From Actinoplanes subtropicus (GTDB taxonomy: Bacteria; Actinomycetota; Actinomycetes; Mycobacteriales; Micromonosporaceae), in assembly GCF_000721705.1 (NCBI RefSeq), contig NZ_JOJL01000028.1, forward strand, positions 62,001-126,000: a DNA stretch of 64,000 nt, in the 5' to 3' direction. A program made the translations under genes and the position numbers. The notes below the pieces were generated by a model that did no database searches, was not told the origin of the DNA, and worked only from the letters and a program-made list of their open reading frames with translations. Position 1 is the first letter of the stretch. Each line of letters starts with the position of its first letter. Shown here piece after piece: positions 8,062 to 15,718 of the stretch.

Positions 8062-9060
8062 GTGGACATGGGTGGGATCCGGGTCTTGTCGCTCACCGGC
8101 GGAGGCGTCGTGACGCACGCCCTGGCCGAGGTCGCAGCCCTGCTGGAGCGGCCGGACGCGCTGGTGTGGGTGGACATTCCGGAGTGCAGCGACGAGGCCG
8201 TCGCGCTGCTCACCGACGTGCTGGGCTGTCATCCCCTTGCCGTCCGCGACTGTATGCAACGGAATCGCGTGCCACGTGTCCGGATTTATCCGCATCAGCA
8301 GCTGGTTATCCTGCACGGACCGGAGCGGGGACCGTCCGGGCATGTGCACTATCTCGAACTCGATCAGATAATCGGCGAGAAGTACGTCGTAACCGTGCAC
8401 GGCCCGATCAATCCGAACCTTTCTCTCGATGTCGCACTACGGGAGACCGACGGGGTCCGGCGGCGGCTCGAATCCGGCCGGTTGCGCCCCAATTCGCCGT
8501 ACGATCTCTCGTACGCGATCACCTCCGCCTTGATCCACCGACTCGAAACGTTCATCGAGGAGATCACCACCGACGTGTGGCACCTCGAGCAGCGGGTCAC
8601 CAGCGGGCACATGGGCAACCCCGAGGAGTTCCTCGAGGAGCTGTTCCAAGCCCGGCACGGCCTGCTCGCGGTGCGCACGATGGGCGCGCTCGGCGCCGAG
8701 GTGTACGGCCGGATAGCCGCCCTCGAGGCCCGGGTGCCGGCCGACGACCGCCCGCTGGTCAACGACGTGGTCGACCAGCTCAACCGGATCCGCGGGCTGG
8801 CCGACGGCGAGCGCGAGTACCTGCAGGGTGTGATCGAGTTCTACCGGGCCCGGGCCGAGACCAAGATGACCATCGCGGCCGAGCGGCTCGCCGTGATCGC
8901 CGTGGTGACCCTGCCGATCACCGCGCTCTCCTCGATCTACGGCATGAACGTCATCGTCAACACGCACACCCACGTAGCGCAGCTGATCGCCGTCCTGGTG
9001 GTGATGGCCGTGATGTCCGTGCTGCTGCTGGGCTGGGCCAAGCGCCGCGGCTGGTGGTAG
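8062..9060 (+). CDS. corA: CorA-family magnesium/divalent-cation transporter
   Basis: The 332-aa protein has a large soluble N-terminal domain with the helical stalk typical of CorA. Two C-terminal transmembrane helices flank the signature YGMN (within LSSIYGMNVIVN), which forms the pore selectivity motif. The C-terminus ends in a basic stretch (WAKRRGWW), as expected for the cytoplasmic end. It should form a pentameric channel importing Mg2+ or exporting related metals. The start is GTG 8062; an ATG two codons later (8068) is equally possible. The gene stands alone, with about 40 bases before the next reading frame. Confidence 0.92.
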   Translation: MDMGGIRVLSLTGGGVVTHALAEVAALLERPDALVWVDIPECSDEAVALLTDVLGCHPLAVRDCMQRNRVPRVRIYPHQQLVILHGPERGPSGHVHYLELDQIIGEKYVVTVHGPINPNLSLDVALRETDGVRRRLESGRLRPNSPYDLSYAITSALIHRLETFIEEITTDVWHLEQRVTSGHMGNPEEFLEELFQARHGLLAVRTMGALGAEVYGRIAALEARVPADDRPLVNDVVDQLNRIRGLADGEREYLQGVIEFYRARAETKMTIAAERLAVIAVVTLPITALSSIYGMNVIVNTHTHVAQLIAVLVVMAVMSVLLLGWAKRRGWW

Positions 9061-9099
9061 GCGGCCCATCCGCGCGGGCCCGCGCTCCGAACCGGGGGC

Positions 9100-9375
9100 A
9101 TGACCGGGGTGGATGATCGTTACCGAGTGGTCCGGCTGCTCGACGAGGACGAGCTGGGCCGGGTCTGGCTGGCCGAGGACGAGGTGCTCTGGCGCTGGGT
9201 GACGCTGCGGGAGCTCGCCGACGGGCTGCCGATCGGCTCGGCCGTGGCACGGCTGCCGGCCATGAAGATCTACAACGCGGTCGTCTGGAGCGAGCGCTCC
9301 TGGATCGTCATGGAGTTCGTCGCGCGACCCGCCCTCAGCATCGGCCGGGCCGCCGTCCCCTCCCCAGGGAGCTAA
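9100..9375 (+). pseudogene. Decayed N-terminal fragment of a Ser/Thr protein kinase
   Basis: The 91-codon frame reads RYRVVRLLDEDELGRVWLAEDE and later RSWIVMEFVARPALS. These align with the P-loop and hinge regions of actinobacterial PknB-like kinases (RYxLxxLLGxGGMGxVWLAxDE, then WIVMEYVPxxSL). The glycine loop is lost (DEDELG), the VAVK block with the ATP-binding Lys reads WVTLREL, and everything after the hinge, including the HRD and DFG motifs, is missing. It cannot be an active kinase. A GGGG stretch before ATG 9100 could still allow translation, so a retained small pseudokinase is possible. Its stop codon directly abuts the palindrome in front of the dioxygenase gene. Confidence 0.6.
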
Positions 9376-9394
9376 GCCTATAGTCTCTATAGGC
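9376..9394 (+). promoter_or_regulatory. Perfect palindrome upstream of the cysteine dioxygenase gene
   Basis: GCCTATAG-TCT-CTATAGGC is a perfect 8-3-8 inverted repeat whose right edge is 25 bases before the GTG of the dioxygenase. It looks like a dimeric repressor or activator site controlling the dioxygenase-rhodanese operon. The regulator is not encoded next to it. Confidence 0.6.
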
Positions 9395-9419
9395 ATTGTA
9401 TGCGAACCGAGGAGCTCCC

Positions 9420-9893
9420 GTGACCGTCGTCGATCTTCGCCTCGACCATCTCGCCCTGGCCGCCCGCTACGCCGCCGAGCCCGAGCAGTGGCCGGTGGCG
9501 CCGCGCTACAACCCGGTCAGCCGGTGGTACCAGCGCCTGCACGTGGCCGACGATCACGAGGTCTGGCTGCTCACCTGGCTGCCCGGCCAGGGCACCGACC
9601 TGCACGACCACGGCGGCTCGGCCGGCGCGTTCCACGTCCTCGCCGGCACGCTCACCGAGGACGCCGTCACGACCCCGGCCGGCGCCCCGCCGCGCATCGT
9701 CGGTCGCGAGCTCGGCGAGGGCGCCGGGCGGCGGTTCGGCAGCCGGCACATCCACCGGATCACCAACCGCTCGTCGCGCCCGGCGGTGAGCATCCACGTG
9801 TACGGCCCGGCACTGACCACGATGACCCGGTACCGCCTCGGCGCCGACGGCCTCGAGACGCTCACCGTCGAACAGGCGGGGGTGCAGTGGTGA
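9420..9893 (+). CDS. Cysteine dioxygenase (type I, cupin fold)
   Basis: The 157-aa protein starts at GTG 9420 behind GAGGAGC at 9408-9414. The cupin metal site is visible: H62 and H64 in TDLHDHGGSAG, and a second pair H110 and H112 in SRHIHRI. The preceding YNPVSRWYQRL and the following FHVLAGTLTED fit bacterial cysteine dioxygenases, which use Fe(II) and O2 to convert L-cysteine to cysteine sulfinate. The next gene encodes a rhodanese-like protein and overlaps it by four bases (GTGA), so the pair probably handles cysteine sulfur together. Control is likely through the palindrome at 9376-9394. Confidence 0.88.
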   Translation: MTVVDLRLDHLALAARYAAEPEQWPVAPRYNPVSRWYQRLHVADDHEVWLLTWLPGQGTDLHDHGGSAGAFHVLAGTLTEDAVTTPAGAPPRIVGRELGEGAGRRFGSRHIHRITNRSSRPAVSIHVYGPALTTMTRYRLGADGLETLTVEQAGVQW

Positions 9894-10330
9894 GCGCTTC
9901 AGTGACCGGCGCCTCATTGATCGGCGCCGACGCTCCGCCACCCGGCTCCGCCGGCATCGCCGAGATCCTGGCCGGCGCCCGGGCCCGGCTGCGCCGCGTC
10001 GGCCCGCACGAGACGGCCGAGGCCCTGGAGCGCGGCGCCGTCCTGATCGACATCCGGCCGGCCGCCCAGCGCGCCGAGTTCGGCGAGATCCCCGGCGCGG
10101 TGATCATCGAGCGCAACGTCCTCGAGTGGCGGCTCGACCCGCGCAGCGACGCCCGATTGCCGTTCGCCGAGAGCTACGACCTCGAGGTGATCGTGACCTG
10201 CCAGGAGGGTTACACCAGCAGCCTGGCCGCGGCCGCGCTGCAGGACCTGGGCCTGCACCGGGCCACCGACCTGGCCGGCGGTTTCGCCGCGTGGCGAGAC
10301 GCCGGCCTGCCGGTGAGACGTGCCGATTAG
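9890..10330 (+). CDS. Rhodanese-like sulfurtransferase
   Basis: The 146-aa protein starts at GTG 9890 inside the dioxygenase stop (GTGA overlap), indicating translational coupling. It is a single rhodanese domain: VLIDIRPAAQRAEFGEIPGAVII is the CH2A-type N-terminal block. The active-site loop CQEGYTS starts at C104, and GGFAAWRDAGLPV is the C-terminal signature. The cysteine should carry a persulfide. Such enzymes move sulfane sulfur, for example to cyanide, thioredoxin or sulfite. Its coupling to cysteine dioxygenase suggests a role in disposing of excess cysteine or sulfide. It converges on the MFS gene, with the two stop codons overlapping. Confidence 0.88.
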   Translation: MSASVTGASLIGADAPPPGSAGIAEILAGARARLRRVGPHETAEALERGAVLIDIRPAAQRAEFGEIPGAVIIERNVLEWRLDPRSDARLPFAESYDLEVIVTCQEGYTSSLAAAALQDLGLHRATDLAGGFAAWRDAGLPVRRAD

Positions 10331-11988
10331 TGTTCCGCCGCGTCCGGTCTGGCCTTCTTCGGGAGCAGGAAGGACAGTCCGAAGGCGAGGAGCAGCAGGA
10401 TCAGCGTGACGCCGGTGGTCCGGATCGTGGCGTCCTGGAAACCGGCGCGGACCTGCTCCTGGGCGTACGCCTGGACCTGGGGTGCCGGTGCGCCGGCGCC
10501 CTGGCAGCTGGCCGGCACCGCGTCCGGGTCGTTCTCGGCGGTGCGGTCGCGCAGGCACTCGCGCAGGCCGGTGACGACGGCCGGCTGCGCGTCGGCGGGC
10601 ACCCCGGCCGTGGTGAGCACCGTCCGCACCTCGGCCGCCGAGCCGTCCACATGCGATGCCACCTGGCCGGGCAGGATGGCGAAGAAGATGGTGCCGAGCA
10701 CGGCGATGCCGAAGGCGCCGCCCAACTGCTGCACCGAGGTGAGCGCCCCGGAGGCCGAGCCGGTCTCCTCGGTGTCGACGCCGGCCAGCACGATGTTGAA
10801 GAACGGCGCCATCGCCAGGCCCATGCCGGCGCCGAGCAGCACCAGAGCCGGAATCATGTGGTACGGCGTGATGTCCGCCCCGGCCAGCCGTACGGTCAGC
10901 GCGAAGCCCGCGGTGCCGACGATCATCACGGCCGTGCCGATCAGCAGCAGCTTGCGCCCCAGCTTCTCGGCCAGGCCGGCGCCCGCCGCAATGAAGCCGG
11001 CGACCGTGCCCAGCGCCTGCGGCAGCGTGGTGAGACCGGCCTTGAGCGGCGAATATCCCAGCCCGATCTGCAGGTAGAAGGTGAACACCAGGCCGGTGCC
11101 GATCAGCGCGGCGAAGAAGACCAGGCCGACCGCGAGCCCGCCGGAGAACGCGCGCTTGCGGAACAGGCTGGGCGTGACCAGCGGGTCGAGCCGGCGCCGC
11201 TCGCGCCCGGTCTCGTAGATCGCGAACAGTCCGAACACGATCACGCCGGCGGCCAGCAGCACGAAGCACCAGACCGGCCAGTCCAGGTCGCGGCCCTGCA
11301 CCAGCGGGTAGAGCAGCAGGAAGGCGCCGACCCCGGCGAGCAGCACGCCCAGGACGTCCAGGCGCGGCGGACGCGCGCTGGAGAATTCCGGCAGGAACCG
11401 CAGCGCGCCGAAGACCGCGAACAGGCCGAGCGGCAGGTTGATGAAGAAGATCATCCGCCAGCCCCAGTCGAAGTAGTTCGCGTCGACCAGCCAGCCGGCC
11501 AGGATCGGGCCGCCCACCGAGGACAGGCCCATCACCGGGCCGAACGCGCCGAACGCCTTGGCCTGCTCCTCGTCGGAGAACATCTGCTTGATCATGCCGA
11601 GGCCCTGAGGCAGCATGACCGCGCCGAACAGGCCCTGCACCGCCCGGCCGATGATCAGCTGGGCCGGCGACTGGGCGAGACCACAGGCCAGCGAGGCGAG
11701 CGTGAAGCCGGCCGCGCCGATCAGGAACATCCGGCGGCGGCCGAAGATGTCGCCGAGCCGCCCGCCGGTGAGCAGGCCGATCGCCATGGCCAGGGTGTAG
11801 GCGGCGCCGAGCCACTGGATCAGGCTGTACGCCCCGCCCAGCTCGGCGCGGATCGACGGCCCGGCGATGTTGGTGACCAGGGCGTCGAGCAGGTCCATCA
11901 CCTCGACGGCCAGGATCACGAAGAGTGCGACCCACCGATATCGGTACGCGGTGGGCGTGGTGGCCGTCTTGTCGAGTACGGCTTCCAT
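10327..11988 (-). CDS. MFS drug efflux transporter, DHA2 (14-TM, EmrB/QacA) family
   Basis: The 553-aa protein starts at ATG 11988 (MEAVLDKTA). The first helix carries VMDLLDALVTNIAGPSI, equivalent to the DHA2 motif D1 (LDxTVVNVALP), followed by GRLGDIFGRRRMFLIG, the MFS motif A. The length and about 14 hydrophobic segments suit proton-driven multidrug exporters. A large loop with three cysteines (residues about 465-520) before the last helix is characteristic of the family in actinobacteria. It is transcribed away from a TetR gene, and three copies of a 13-bp operator lie in the 84-bp gap, so TetR control is highly likely. Confidence 0.9.
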   Translation of the reverse strand: MEAVLDKTATTPTAYRYRWVALFVILAVEVMDLLDALVTNIAGPSIRAELGGAYSLIQWLGAAYTLAMAIGLLTGGRLGDIFGRRRMFLIGAAGFTLASLACGLAQSPAQLIIGRAVQGLFGAVMLPQGLGMIKQMFSDEEQAKAFGAFGPVMGLSSVGGPILAGWLVDANYFDWGWRMIFFINLPLGLFAVFGALRFLPEFSSARPPRLDVLGVLLAGVGAFLLLYPLVQGRDLDWPVWCFVLLAAGVIVFGLFAIYETGRERRRLDPLVTPSLFRKRAFSGGLAVGLVFFAALIGTGLVFTFYLQIGLGYSPLKAGLTTLPQALGTVAGFIAAGAGLAEKLGRKLLLIGTAVMIVGTAGFALTVRLAGADITPYHMIPALVLLGAGMGLAMAPFFNIVLAGVDTEETGSASGALTSVQQLGGAFGIAVLGTIFFAILPGQVASHVDGSAAEVRTVLTTAGVPADAQPAVVTGLRECLRDRTAENDPDAVPASCQGAGAPAPQVQAYAQEQVRAGFQDATIRTTGVTLILLLLAFGLSFLLPKKARPDAAEH

Positions 11989-12000
11989 CGGGAGTCCCCC

Positions 12001-12051
12001 TGAACGGTGTTCGTTGGTTACGAACACCGTTCTACTGGCGAACACCGTTCG
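12001..12051. promoter_or_regulatory. Three copies of a 13-bp TetR operator between the efflux pump and its regulator
   Basis: The motif CGAACACCGTTCG is itself palindromic (CGAAC-acc-GTTCG). It occurs at 12001-12013 (reverse, first base changed), 12021-12033 (last base changed) and 12039-12051 (perfect). The first two form a 12-7-12 perfect inverted repeat. The cluster fills the gap between the DHA2 pump (start 11988) and the TetR gene (start 12073), and probably represses both. Confidence 0.8.
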
Positions 12052-12072
12052 CGTCAAGTAAGTTATCCGACG

Positions 12073-12774
12073 ATGAAAGAGTCGCCGTTCCTCCGGCGGG
12101 CGATCAAACCCCAGCGCCCCGCCAAGAACCCGCTCGGCCGCGACGAGATCGTGCGGGCGGCCCTGCGGATCGTGAAGACCGAGGGCATCGACGGGGTCAG
12201 CATGCGGCGCATCGCCGCCGAGTTCGAGACCGGTCCGTCCAGCCTCTACGCCCACGTGACGAGCAAGGACGAGCTGCTCCAGCTCATGTTCGACGAGGTC
12301 TGCGGCATGGTCGAGATCCCCCCGCTGGACCCGCCGCGGTGGAAGGAACAGATCCTCGAGATAGCCCGGGCGAGCCACCGCATCCTGCTCGACCACTACG
12401 ATCTCGCCCGCGCCGCGCTCGCCATCGTCCCCACCGGCCCGAACGCGCTGCGCGCCTCGGACGCCATGATCGGCATGATGCTGGCCGGCGGCGTTCCCGC
12501 CCAGCACGCGGCGTGGGCGATGGACCGGATCTTCTTGTACGTCACCGCGGACGCGTACGAAATGTCCATCTGGCGCGGGACGGCCACCGAGGAGGAAGCG
12601 TTCCCCGCCGAACTCGAGAGGGACCTGCGGGCATACTTCGAGCAGGTGCCGGTCGATCTCTACCCGAACATCCGCGCGCACGCGCAGGAGCTGGTCAGCG
12701 GCGACGCGGAGGCCCGCTTCGAGTTCGGCCTCGCCCTGCTGGTCGACGGCCTGGGCAAATATGTCACGAAATGA
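12073..12774 (+). CDS. TetR-family transcriptional repressor
   Basis: The 233-aa protein has an N-terminal helix-turn-helix (RDEIVRAALRIVKTEGIDGVSMRRIAAEFETGPSSLYAHVTSKDELLQLMFD, about 22-75). A helical ligand-binding domain follows, as in TetR proteins with a TetR_C-type C-terminus. ATG 12073 is the first start that fits the family; upstream frames run through the operator. There is no good ribosome site, so the transcript may be leaderless. It stands divergent to the DHA2 pump, and the three palindromes between them are its expected binding sites. The inducer is probably a pump substrate. Confidence 0.9.
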   Translation: MKESPFLRRAIKPQRPAKNPLGRDEIVRAALRIVKTEGIDGVSMRRIAAEFETGPSSLYAHVTSKDELLQLMFDEVCGMVEIPPLDPPRWKEQILEIARASHRILLDHYDLARAALAIVPTGPNALRASDAMIGMMLAGGVPAQHAAWAMDRIFLYVTADAYEMSIWRGTATEEEAFPAELERDLRAYFEQVPVDLYPNIRAHAQELVSGDAEARFEFGLALLVDGLGKYVTK

Positions 12775-12855
12775 GCGATCGACGATGTCTTCAACATCGA
12801 CAATCCGTTGTCGTCAGGCGTAGTTGATCTGAACGGTTTTGTTGATACTGGGTCG

Positions 12856-14391
12856 ATGGAAGGCCTGCCGGTCCCGGTCACCGCGTTCGGTCCGCTGCAC
12901 CTGCTCGTCCTGCGCGTGCACCGCCTGGCGAACACCGGCCGCGGGCACGAGGCGATCGCGGCCGCCGACGCGTACCTGGCGCTGGCCCGCGCGTGCGGCG
13001 ACGCCAAGAGCATCCCGTACCTGATCCAGGGCAAGATGTACGCCAACCTGCACATGGGCCGCTACCCGGAAGGCGCTGAGCTCGCCGAGCGGCTGTTGCG
13101 CCTGCACCGCGCCAACGGCTCGGCGCTCGCTGAGGCCAAGACCCTGTGCGACCTGGCCCACTTCGACATCCTCCGGTCCCGCTACGTCGACGCCATGCGC
13201 AACCTCGCCCGGGCCGCCGTGCTGATGGACGCGCCGCATCCGTACCGCGACCGCCGGGTCTCCGCGCTCTGCTCGTTCGCCGAGGCGGCCACCGCCGCCG
13301 AGATGTACGAGAACGCGGCCGCCGCCTACGAGCAGCTCAGCGAGACCACCAGCGCGTTCGACCTGGTGCACGCGATGACGTTGCTCTACTGGGGCCTGCG
13401 CCTGGACCACATCGGCCGGCACGACGAGGCGGCCGACCGGCTGCACCGCAGCGCCGCGATCACCCGCCGGCACGCCGACCAGCGCCCCGACGACATGGGC
13501 ACGGCGGCCATGCTGGCTCTCACCCTGGCCAAGCTCGGCGACGTGATCCCCGCGGAAAAGCTGGCCCGCGAGGCGATCATGCCGCTGCGTACGGCCGAAA
13601 GCTTCCAATACGCCCGGATGGCCCACCTGGCGCTCGGCATCAGCCTGCGCGCCCAGGGCGCCCTGGCCGAGGCCCGCACCGAGATCGTCGCGGCCGGCGA
13701 GCTGTGCGCCTTCGGCGGCCGGCCCGACGAGCAGCCGATCATCCGGTTCGAGCGGGCCCTCACCGCGCTCGCGCTCGACGACGGCCAGTCCAGCCGCGAC
13801 CTGTTCGACGCGGTCGCCGGCCAGACCCGCGAGCTGTGGCGGATGCGCCTGCAACGGGTGGCGATGCTGCGCCAGGCCCGCCAGCAGGAGGAGGCGGAGT
13901 CGGCCCGGGCCCGCGCCGAACGCGAGGTGCTCCGCGACCCGCTGACCGGCCTGGGCAACCGCCGCCGCTTCGACCTGCTGCTCGACCGCATCGACTCGGG
14001 CCGGCTGGCCGAGCCGCTGGTCCTGCTGCTGGTCGACGTCGACCACTTCAAGGCGGTGAACGACGCCTATTCGCACTCGGTCGGCGACCGGGCACTGCGC
14101 GAGGTGGCCCGCATCCTGCGCGCCCACTGCCGCACGGAGGACGTCCCGGTTCGCTACGCCGGCGACGAGTTCACCGTGTTCCTGCGCGGCGACCTGCAGG
14201 TGGGCCGGGAGGTGGCCGAACGCATCCGAGCCGCGGTGGCCAACTCCGACATCATCCCGGGCGTCCGGCTCACCGTGAGCGTCGGCCTGGCCGCCCTGAC
14301 CCCCGGCATGACCGGCGACGCCCTCTTCCGAGCCACCGACGACCGCCTCTACGCCGCCAAATTCAGCGGCCGCAACACCATCGCCTCCTGA
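12856..14391 (+). CDS. TPR-repeat protein with C-terminal GGDEF (diguanylate cyclase) domain
   Basis: The protein of about 511 aa has an N-terminal array of TPR-like helical repeats (about 10-350), a short coiled linker rich in Arg/Glu (RQQEEAESARARAERE), and a GGDEF domain (about 365-511). The domain has DPLTGLGNRRRFD, LLVDVDHFKAVND for the metal site, RYAGDEF as the active-site loop (about 432-438, A replacing the first G, which active cyclases tolerate), and SVGLA. No RxxD inhibitory site precedes the loop. There is no transmembrane helix, so it is a soluble c-di-GMP synthase controlled by protein interactions. The start could also be 12808. Confidence 0.9.
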   Translation: MEGLPVPVTAFGPLHLLVLRVHRLANTGRGHEAIAAADAYLALARACGDAKSIPYLIQGKMYANLHMGRYPEGAELAERLLRLHRANGSALAEAKTLCDLAHFDILRSRYVDAMRNLARAAVLMDAPHPYRDRRVSALCSFAEAATAAEMYENAAAAYEQLSETTSAFDLVHAMTLLYWGLRLDHIGRHDEAADRLHRSAAITRRHADQRPDDMGTAAMLALTLAKLGDVIPAEKLAREAIMPLRTAESFQYARMAHLALGISLRAQGALAEARTEIVAAGELCAFGGRPDEQPIIRFERALTALALDDGQSSRDLFDAVAGQTRELWRMRLQRVAMLRQARQQEEAESARARAEREVLRDPLTGLGNRRRFDLLLDRIDSGRLAEPLVLLLVDVDHFKAVNDAYSHSVGDRALREVARILRAHCRTEDVPVRYAGDEFTVFLRGDLQVGREVAERIRAAVANSDIIPGVRLTVSVGLAALTPGMTGDALFRATDDRLYAAKFSGRNTIAS

Positions 14392-14419
14392 CCCCACGCG
14401 CCGATCGGGCTAGGCTGCA

Positions 14420-14456
14420 GGTATAGCATTTTCTACACTTGCCCCACGCCTATACC
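14420..14456 (+). promoter_or_regulatory. Operator-like repeats upstream of the toxin-antitoxin module
   Basis: GGTATAG at 14420-14426 and CTATACC at 14450-14456 form a perfect 7-bp inverted repeat. Inside it, TATAGCATTTTCTACA (14422-14437) is an imperfect palindrome of the size bound by HigA-type antitoxins. The toxin start follows at 14463. TATAGC could also serve as a -10 box. Confidence 0.45.
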
Positions 14457-14462
14457 AGGCTA

Positions 14463-14822
14463 GTGACTACCGCCGAGTGGGACATCTACCTCGTCTCCGA
14501 AGTCAGGGAGTGGATCGATGGTTTGGACAGCGCCTCGTACGCGCGAGTCCAGGCACTCGACCTTCTCGCCGAAGCAGGCCCCGGACTCGGCCGTCCACTC
14601 GTCGACACCATCCACGGCTCCGCCTTGGCCAACCTGAAGGAACTGCGGCCCGGCACCGTGCGGATCCTGTTCGCCTTCGATCCATGGCGGTCGACCATCC
14701 TCCTGGTCGCCGGCGACAAGTCAGGCAGATGGAACGAGTGGTATCGGACAGCGATGCCGCTGGCCGAACAGCGATACGAGGTCTACTTGACGGAACGCGG
14801 CAACCAGGAGGGCGGGGAATGA
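14463..14822 (+). CDS. RelE/HigB-type toxin (phage-derived Gp49-like family)
   Basis: The 119-aa protein reads WDIYLVSEVREWIDGLD, then GPGLGRPLVDTIHGSALANLKELRPGTVRILFAFDPWRSTILLVAGDKSG, then WNEWYRTAMPLAEQRYEVYL. This is the Gp49-like branch of the RelE/HigB superfamily, whose members cleave mRNA on the ribosome. The start is GTG 14463; a TTG at 14439 would add eight residues unlike the family. The antitoxin gene follows with an ATGA overlap, giving toxin-first order as in HigBA. The AU-rich upstream region differs from its surroundings, in keeping with horizontal acquisition. Confidence 0.85.
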   Translation: MTTAEWDIYLVSEVREWIDGLDSASYARVQALDLLAEAGPGLGRPLVDTIHGSALANLKELRPGTVRILFAFDPWRSTILLVAGDKSGRWNEWYRTAMPLAEQRYEVYLTERGNQEGGE

Positions 14823-15136
14823 GCGGCTACTCGCGCTGGCAGGACATCCGGGCCGAGTACGTCGAGGCCGCTGGCGGCGAGGACGCGGTCACGGCCGGAA
14901 AGCAGGAACTGCTCGCGACCGTGCTCGGCCACCGGCTGGCCGAGGTGCGCCGCGCTCGCGGCTTCACCCAGCAGCAGGTCGCCGAGCGGATGGGGATCAC
15001 CAAGGGGCGGGTATCCCAGATCGAGCAGGGCAAGGTCTCCGGGCAGGATGTCGTCGCCCGCTACGCCGAGGCGCTCGGCGGCCGCCTCCACCAGGCCATC
15101 TACTTCGACGACGGGGACATCGCGGCGATCGCCTGA
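14819..15136 (+). CDS. XRE-family antitoxin (HigA-like)
   Basis: The 105-aa protein has an N-terminal segment (SRWQDIRAEYVEAAGGED) that probably wraps the toxin. A classical helix-turn-helix follows: LAEVRRARGFTQQQVAERMGITKGRVSQIEQGKVS (about 42-76). Its ATG lies within the toxin stop (ATGA), so translation is coupled. Antitoxins of this type neutralise the toxin and repress the operon, probably via the repeats at 14420-14456. It converges with the lipoprotein gene, leaving only seven bases between the ends. Confidence 0.88.
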   Translation: MSGYSRWQDIRAEYVEAAGGEDAVTAGKQELLATVLGHRLAEVRRARGFTQQQVAERMGITKGRVSQIEQGKVSGQDVVARYAEALGGRLHQAIYFDDGDIAAIA

Positions 15137-15143
15137 CGGCGCG

Positions 15144-15701
15144 TCACAGGGGTTTGACGACGCCGGATTTGCCGCTGTAGAGGCTTCGGGAGCCGTCGGC
15201 CCGGCGCGGCGTGTCCGGGGCGTCCAGCCAGATGATGTACGGCGCCCCCGTCGTCAACCCGGTGATGGTCGTCGTGGTCGTGCAGCCCGCCCCCGCCGGC
15301 ACCGTCTGCCACGACGGCGCCGGCTGCGCGCCCGCGACCAGCCCCTGCAACACCGCCGTGATCCGGTAGTACGACCCGTACGCCGACGGCCACTCGACCT
15401 TGAACCCCCCGGTGATCGGCGTGATGTTCATCGGGATCAGCACCTCGCCCGAGTCCGGCCACCCGATCGCGCACCCGGCCGAACTGGTCGACAGGAACGA
15501 CACCGACGGCAGCCCGGCCGGCCGGGTACCGCTGTAGAAGGGGCCCACCGGCGTCGACGTAGGGCTGCCCGACTGGAAGAGCACCCACGGCCCCCTCGTC
15601 GGCGTCGGCGACGAGGTGGCGGACGGCATCGGCGCGCTGCCGCAGCCGGCCAGCCCGACCGGCAGCGCCGCCAGCGCCAGCACGAACGCCCGGCCTCGCA
15701 T
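15144..15701 (-). CDS. Secreted lipoprotein of unknown function
   Basis: The 185-aa protein begins MRGRAFVLALAALPVGLAGC, a lipoprotein signal peptide with lipobox LAGC and lipidation at C20. A Ser/Thr/Pro-rich stretch follows. The rest is beta-rich and ends with a segment resembling a fibronectin type III edge (TTTTTITGLTTGAPYIIWLDAP), so a small Ig-like domain is possible. Two further Cys residues could form a disulfide. ATG 15701 has GGGAGGGG just upstream. It lies 17 bases downstream of the LacI gene on the same strand, so it may share its transcript. I do not recognise the family. Confidence 0.75.
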   Translation of the reverse strand: MRGRAFVLALAALPVGLAGCGSAPMPSATSSPTPTRGPWVLFQSGSPTSTPVGPFYSGTRPAGLPSVSFLSTSSAGCAIGWPDSGEVLIPMNITPITGGFKVEWPSAYGSYYRITAVLQGLVAGAQPAPSWQTVPAGAGCTTTTTITGLTTGAPYIIWLDAPDTPRRADGSRSLYSGKSGVVKPL

Positions 15702-15718
15702 CCGACCCCTCCCTACCC

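Noticed and set aside
10126..12003. 625-codon plus-strand frame across the DHA2 pump
   Set aside because: Repetitive Arg/Gln/Glu/Ala composition with no domain; it is antisense to a convincing 14-helix transporter.
11989..12681. N-terminal extension of the DHA2 pump frame to 12681
   Set aside because: It would read antisense through the TetR gene and its operators; ATG 11988 begins a normal pump N-terminus.
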